Part shown: piece after piece, positions 13,562 through 14,774 of the stretch
Position numbering within the stretch: position 1 is the first letter of the stretch
Layout of the letters: every line of letters begins with the position of its first letter
Assembly (NCBI GenBank): GCA_947471245.1
Contig: CANIXM010000013.1
Coordinates: forward strand, 1-14,774
Direction of reading: 5' to 3'
From: Paludibacteraceae bacterium
GTDB taxonomy: Bacteria; Bacteroidota; Bacteroidia; Bacteroidales; Paludibacteraceae
DNA: 14,774 nucleotides
The notes under the pieces: model-generated
The model's database searches: none
Seen by the model: only the letters and a program-made list of their open reading frames with translations
What the model was told of the DNA's origin: nothing
Translations under genes and position numbers: made by a program

Positions 13562-14774
13562 ATGAGTAGAAAACTATCTTTCTCAGTTGATGACGACTCA
13601 GATGAAGTCGTTCAACGCTATGAGCAATTTTTGAACGGTAATGCTGCTGGCTATTTTGACGTAGAGGAGTTGGAAGGCATCGTGGAGCATTATTTGAAAT
13701 CTGGCAGAACCAAGGATTGTGCCGGAGCACTTGATTTGGGATTGAGACTACACCCCAATAGCAATGCCCTTAAGACCAAACGTGCAAAAATATACCTTGC
13801 CACTGGCGACACCCAAAAAGCGCTCTATGTTTTAGAAAAGCTTACAGAGACCAATGATTACGAAGTGTATCTGCTAAAGATTGAAGTGCTTCTGAAAATA
13901 GGAAGACCATCCGAGGCTAGAAAATTAAGGGATATTCTACTGTCACAAGACACCGATGAATTAGACAATGTGTGTTTGGACTTGGCATATATCTATTTGT
14001 CACTTACAGATTTCGATGGAGCTGTCTATCTGCTCGAGAAAGGTGATGAGCTAAATGGAGAGAACATCGAATTGCTCTTCGAACTCGCATTTTGCTACGA
14101 GCACAAAGAGCAATTTGAAGAAGCCATTACTATATATAATCGTATCATTGACCTCGATACATTCAATCAAGGTGCATGGTTTAATCTAGGGCAGATCTAT
14201 TTTGTGATGCAGGAATTTCCCAAATCATTGACAGCCTATGATTATGCATTGGCGATAGATGAAAAGGACTCGTTGGCTTGCATTCAGAAAGCCCATGTAT
14301 TGTTCCAAATGGAGGAATATCAACAGGCCATACAGGCTTATTTGGACTATGATCAAATGTGTGCCAACACCTGGGAGACAGCCGTTTTTATTGCCGAGTG
14401 TTATGAAAAATTGGAACGTTACGATGACGCCATCGTGTTTTATCAAAAATCCTTAGATGCTCACCCCAAAAACTATGATGCCCTCACAGGTATAGCAGTA
14501 TGTTTGTTGGAGCAAGAAAAATATCATGAAAGTAGGGCGTTTATTGACAAAGCCTTGGAGATTGATCCTCAGAGTTCAGATGCTTGGGTTTATCTCGCTG
14601 AATCAAACATTGGGTTGGATAGAATTGATGATGCTTTGCAAGCCTATCTACATTCACTCACCCTAGAGCCCGAACAACCAGAAACACTCATGGCAATTGC
14701 TAATATTTATCTGGAGAAAGACGACTGTGAAGCTGCATTAGGAAAGTATTCAGAAGCATTGGCCTTGGACGAAC
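13562..14774 (+). CDS. Cytoplasmic tetratricopeptide-repeat protein (C-terminus cut by window edge)
   Basis: The frame opens at ATG 13562 and runs past the right edge; 404 codons are visible. It starts MSRKLSFSVDDDSDEVVQRY, with no signal peptide or membrane segment, so it should be cytoplasmic. The segment GYFDVEELEGIVEHYL (residues 31-46) is an N-terminal signature I associate, from memory, with a widely conserved Bacteroidota TPR protein of about 450-470 residues. At least nine TPR-like repeats follow, for example LAFCYEHKEQFEEAITIYN, LGQIYFVMQEFPKSLTAYD and IAECYEKLERYDDAIVFYQ. Function is unknown and a scaffold role is likely. It differs from the 1010-residue TPR protein nearby, which is exported. 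If the usual family length holds, only about 50-70 residues are missing. Confidence 0.88.
   Translation, partial: MSRKLSFSVDDDSDEVVQRYEQFLNGNAAGYFDVEELEGIVEHYLKSGRTKDCAGALDLGLRLHPNSNALKTKRAKIYLATGDTQKALYVLEKLTETNDYEVYLLKIEVLLKIGRPSEARKLRDILLSQDTDELDNVCLDLAYIYLSLTDFDGAVYLLEKGDELNGENIELLFELAFCYEHKEQFEEAITIYNRIIDLDTFNQGAWFNLGQIYFVMQEFPKSLTAYDYALAIDEKDSLACIQKAHVLFQMEEYQQAIQAYLDYDQMCANTWETAVFIAECYEKLERYDDAIVFYQKSLDAHPKNYDALTGIAVCLLEQEKYHESRAFIDKALEIDPQSSDAWVYLAESNIGLDRIDDALQAYLHSLTLEPEQPETLMAIANIYLEKDDCEAALGKYSEALALDE

Overview
The window looks like a chromosomal segment from a member of the phylum Bacteroidota, probably an environmental or host-associated relative of the Bacteroidales. The evidence is: several promoters with the phylum-specific -7 box TAnnTTTG (two have a TTG 18-19 bp upstream); a secreted protein with a type IX secretion (T9SS) type A C-terminal sorting domain; large periplasmic TPR and outer-membrane beta-barrel proteins; and moderately AT-rich DNA. 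Almost all genes are on the minus strand. The tRNA and the right-edge TPR gene are on the plus strand.

Layout, left to right. 1-762 (-): a multi-pass membrane protein, cut by the window edge. 852-2957 (-): an M3 peptidase of the peptidyl-dipeptidase Dcp type with a signal peptide. 2994-3371: a transposase-less, MITE-like element with 24-bp imperfect terminal inverted repeats, a perfect 8-bp target-site duplication and an interior built mostly of 14-bp tandem repeats. 3381-4304 (-): ribF, the bifunctional riboflavin kinase/FAD synthetase, coupled by one base to a HAD hydrolase (4306-4941, -). 5038-5112 (+): a CAU-anticodon tRNA with its own promoter and terminator. 5393-5947 (-): a small secreted orphan. 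6112-6945 (-): a T9SS cargo with a CxxCH motif. 6946-7647: a gene-free stretch. 7648-9441 and 9627-12659 (both -): a TonB-dependent-receptor-like beta-barrel preceded by a ~1000-residue periplasmic TPR protein. 12794-13315 (-): a zinc-ribbon NUDIX hydrolase. 13562-end (+): a cytoplasmic TPR protein, cut by the right edge and transcribed divergently from the NUDIX gene.

How the genes work together. HAD and ribF form a tight operon. If the MITE-like element and one copy of its duplication are removed, ribF and dcp lie 37 bp apart on the same strand, so an ancestral HAD-ribF-dcp operon has probably been split by the insertion. The TPR and beta-barrel genes look like a paired envelope module of unknown function.

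The most notable signal is the mobile element, which no protein-based annotation would show. Other points are a tRNA whose D arm carries an extra T, and at least five kinds of short intergenic repeat or hairpin scattered between ordinary genes. I found no CRISPR array, phage, toxin-antitoxin or defence system.
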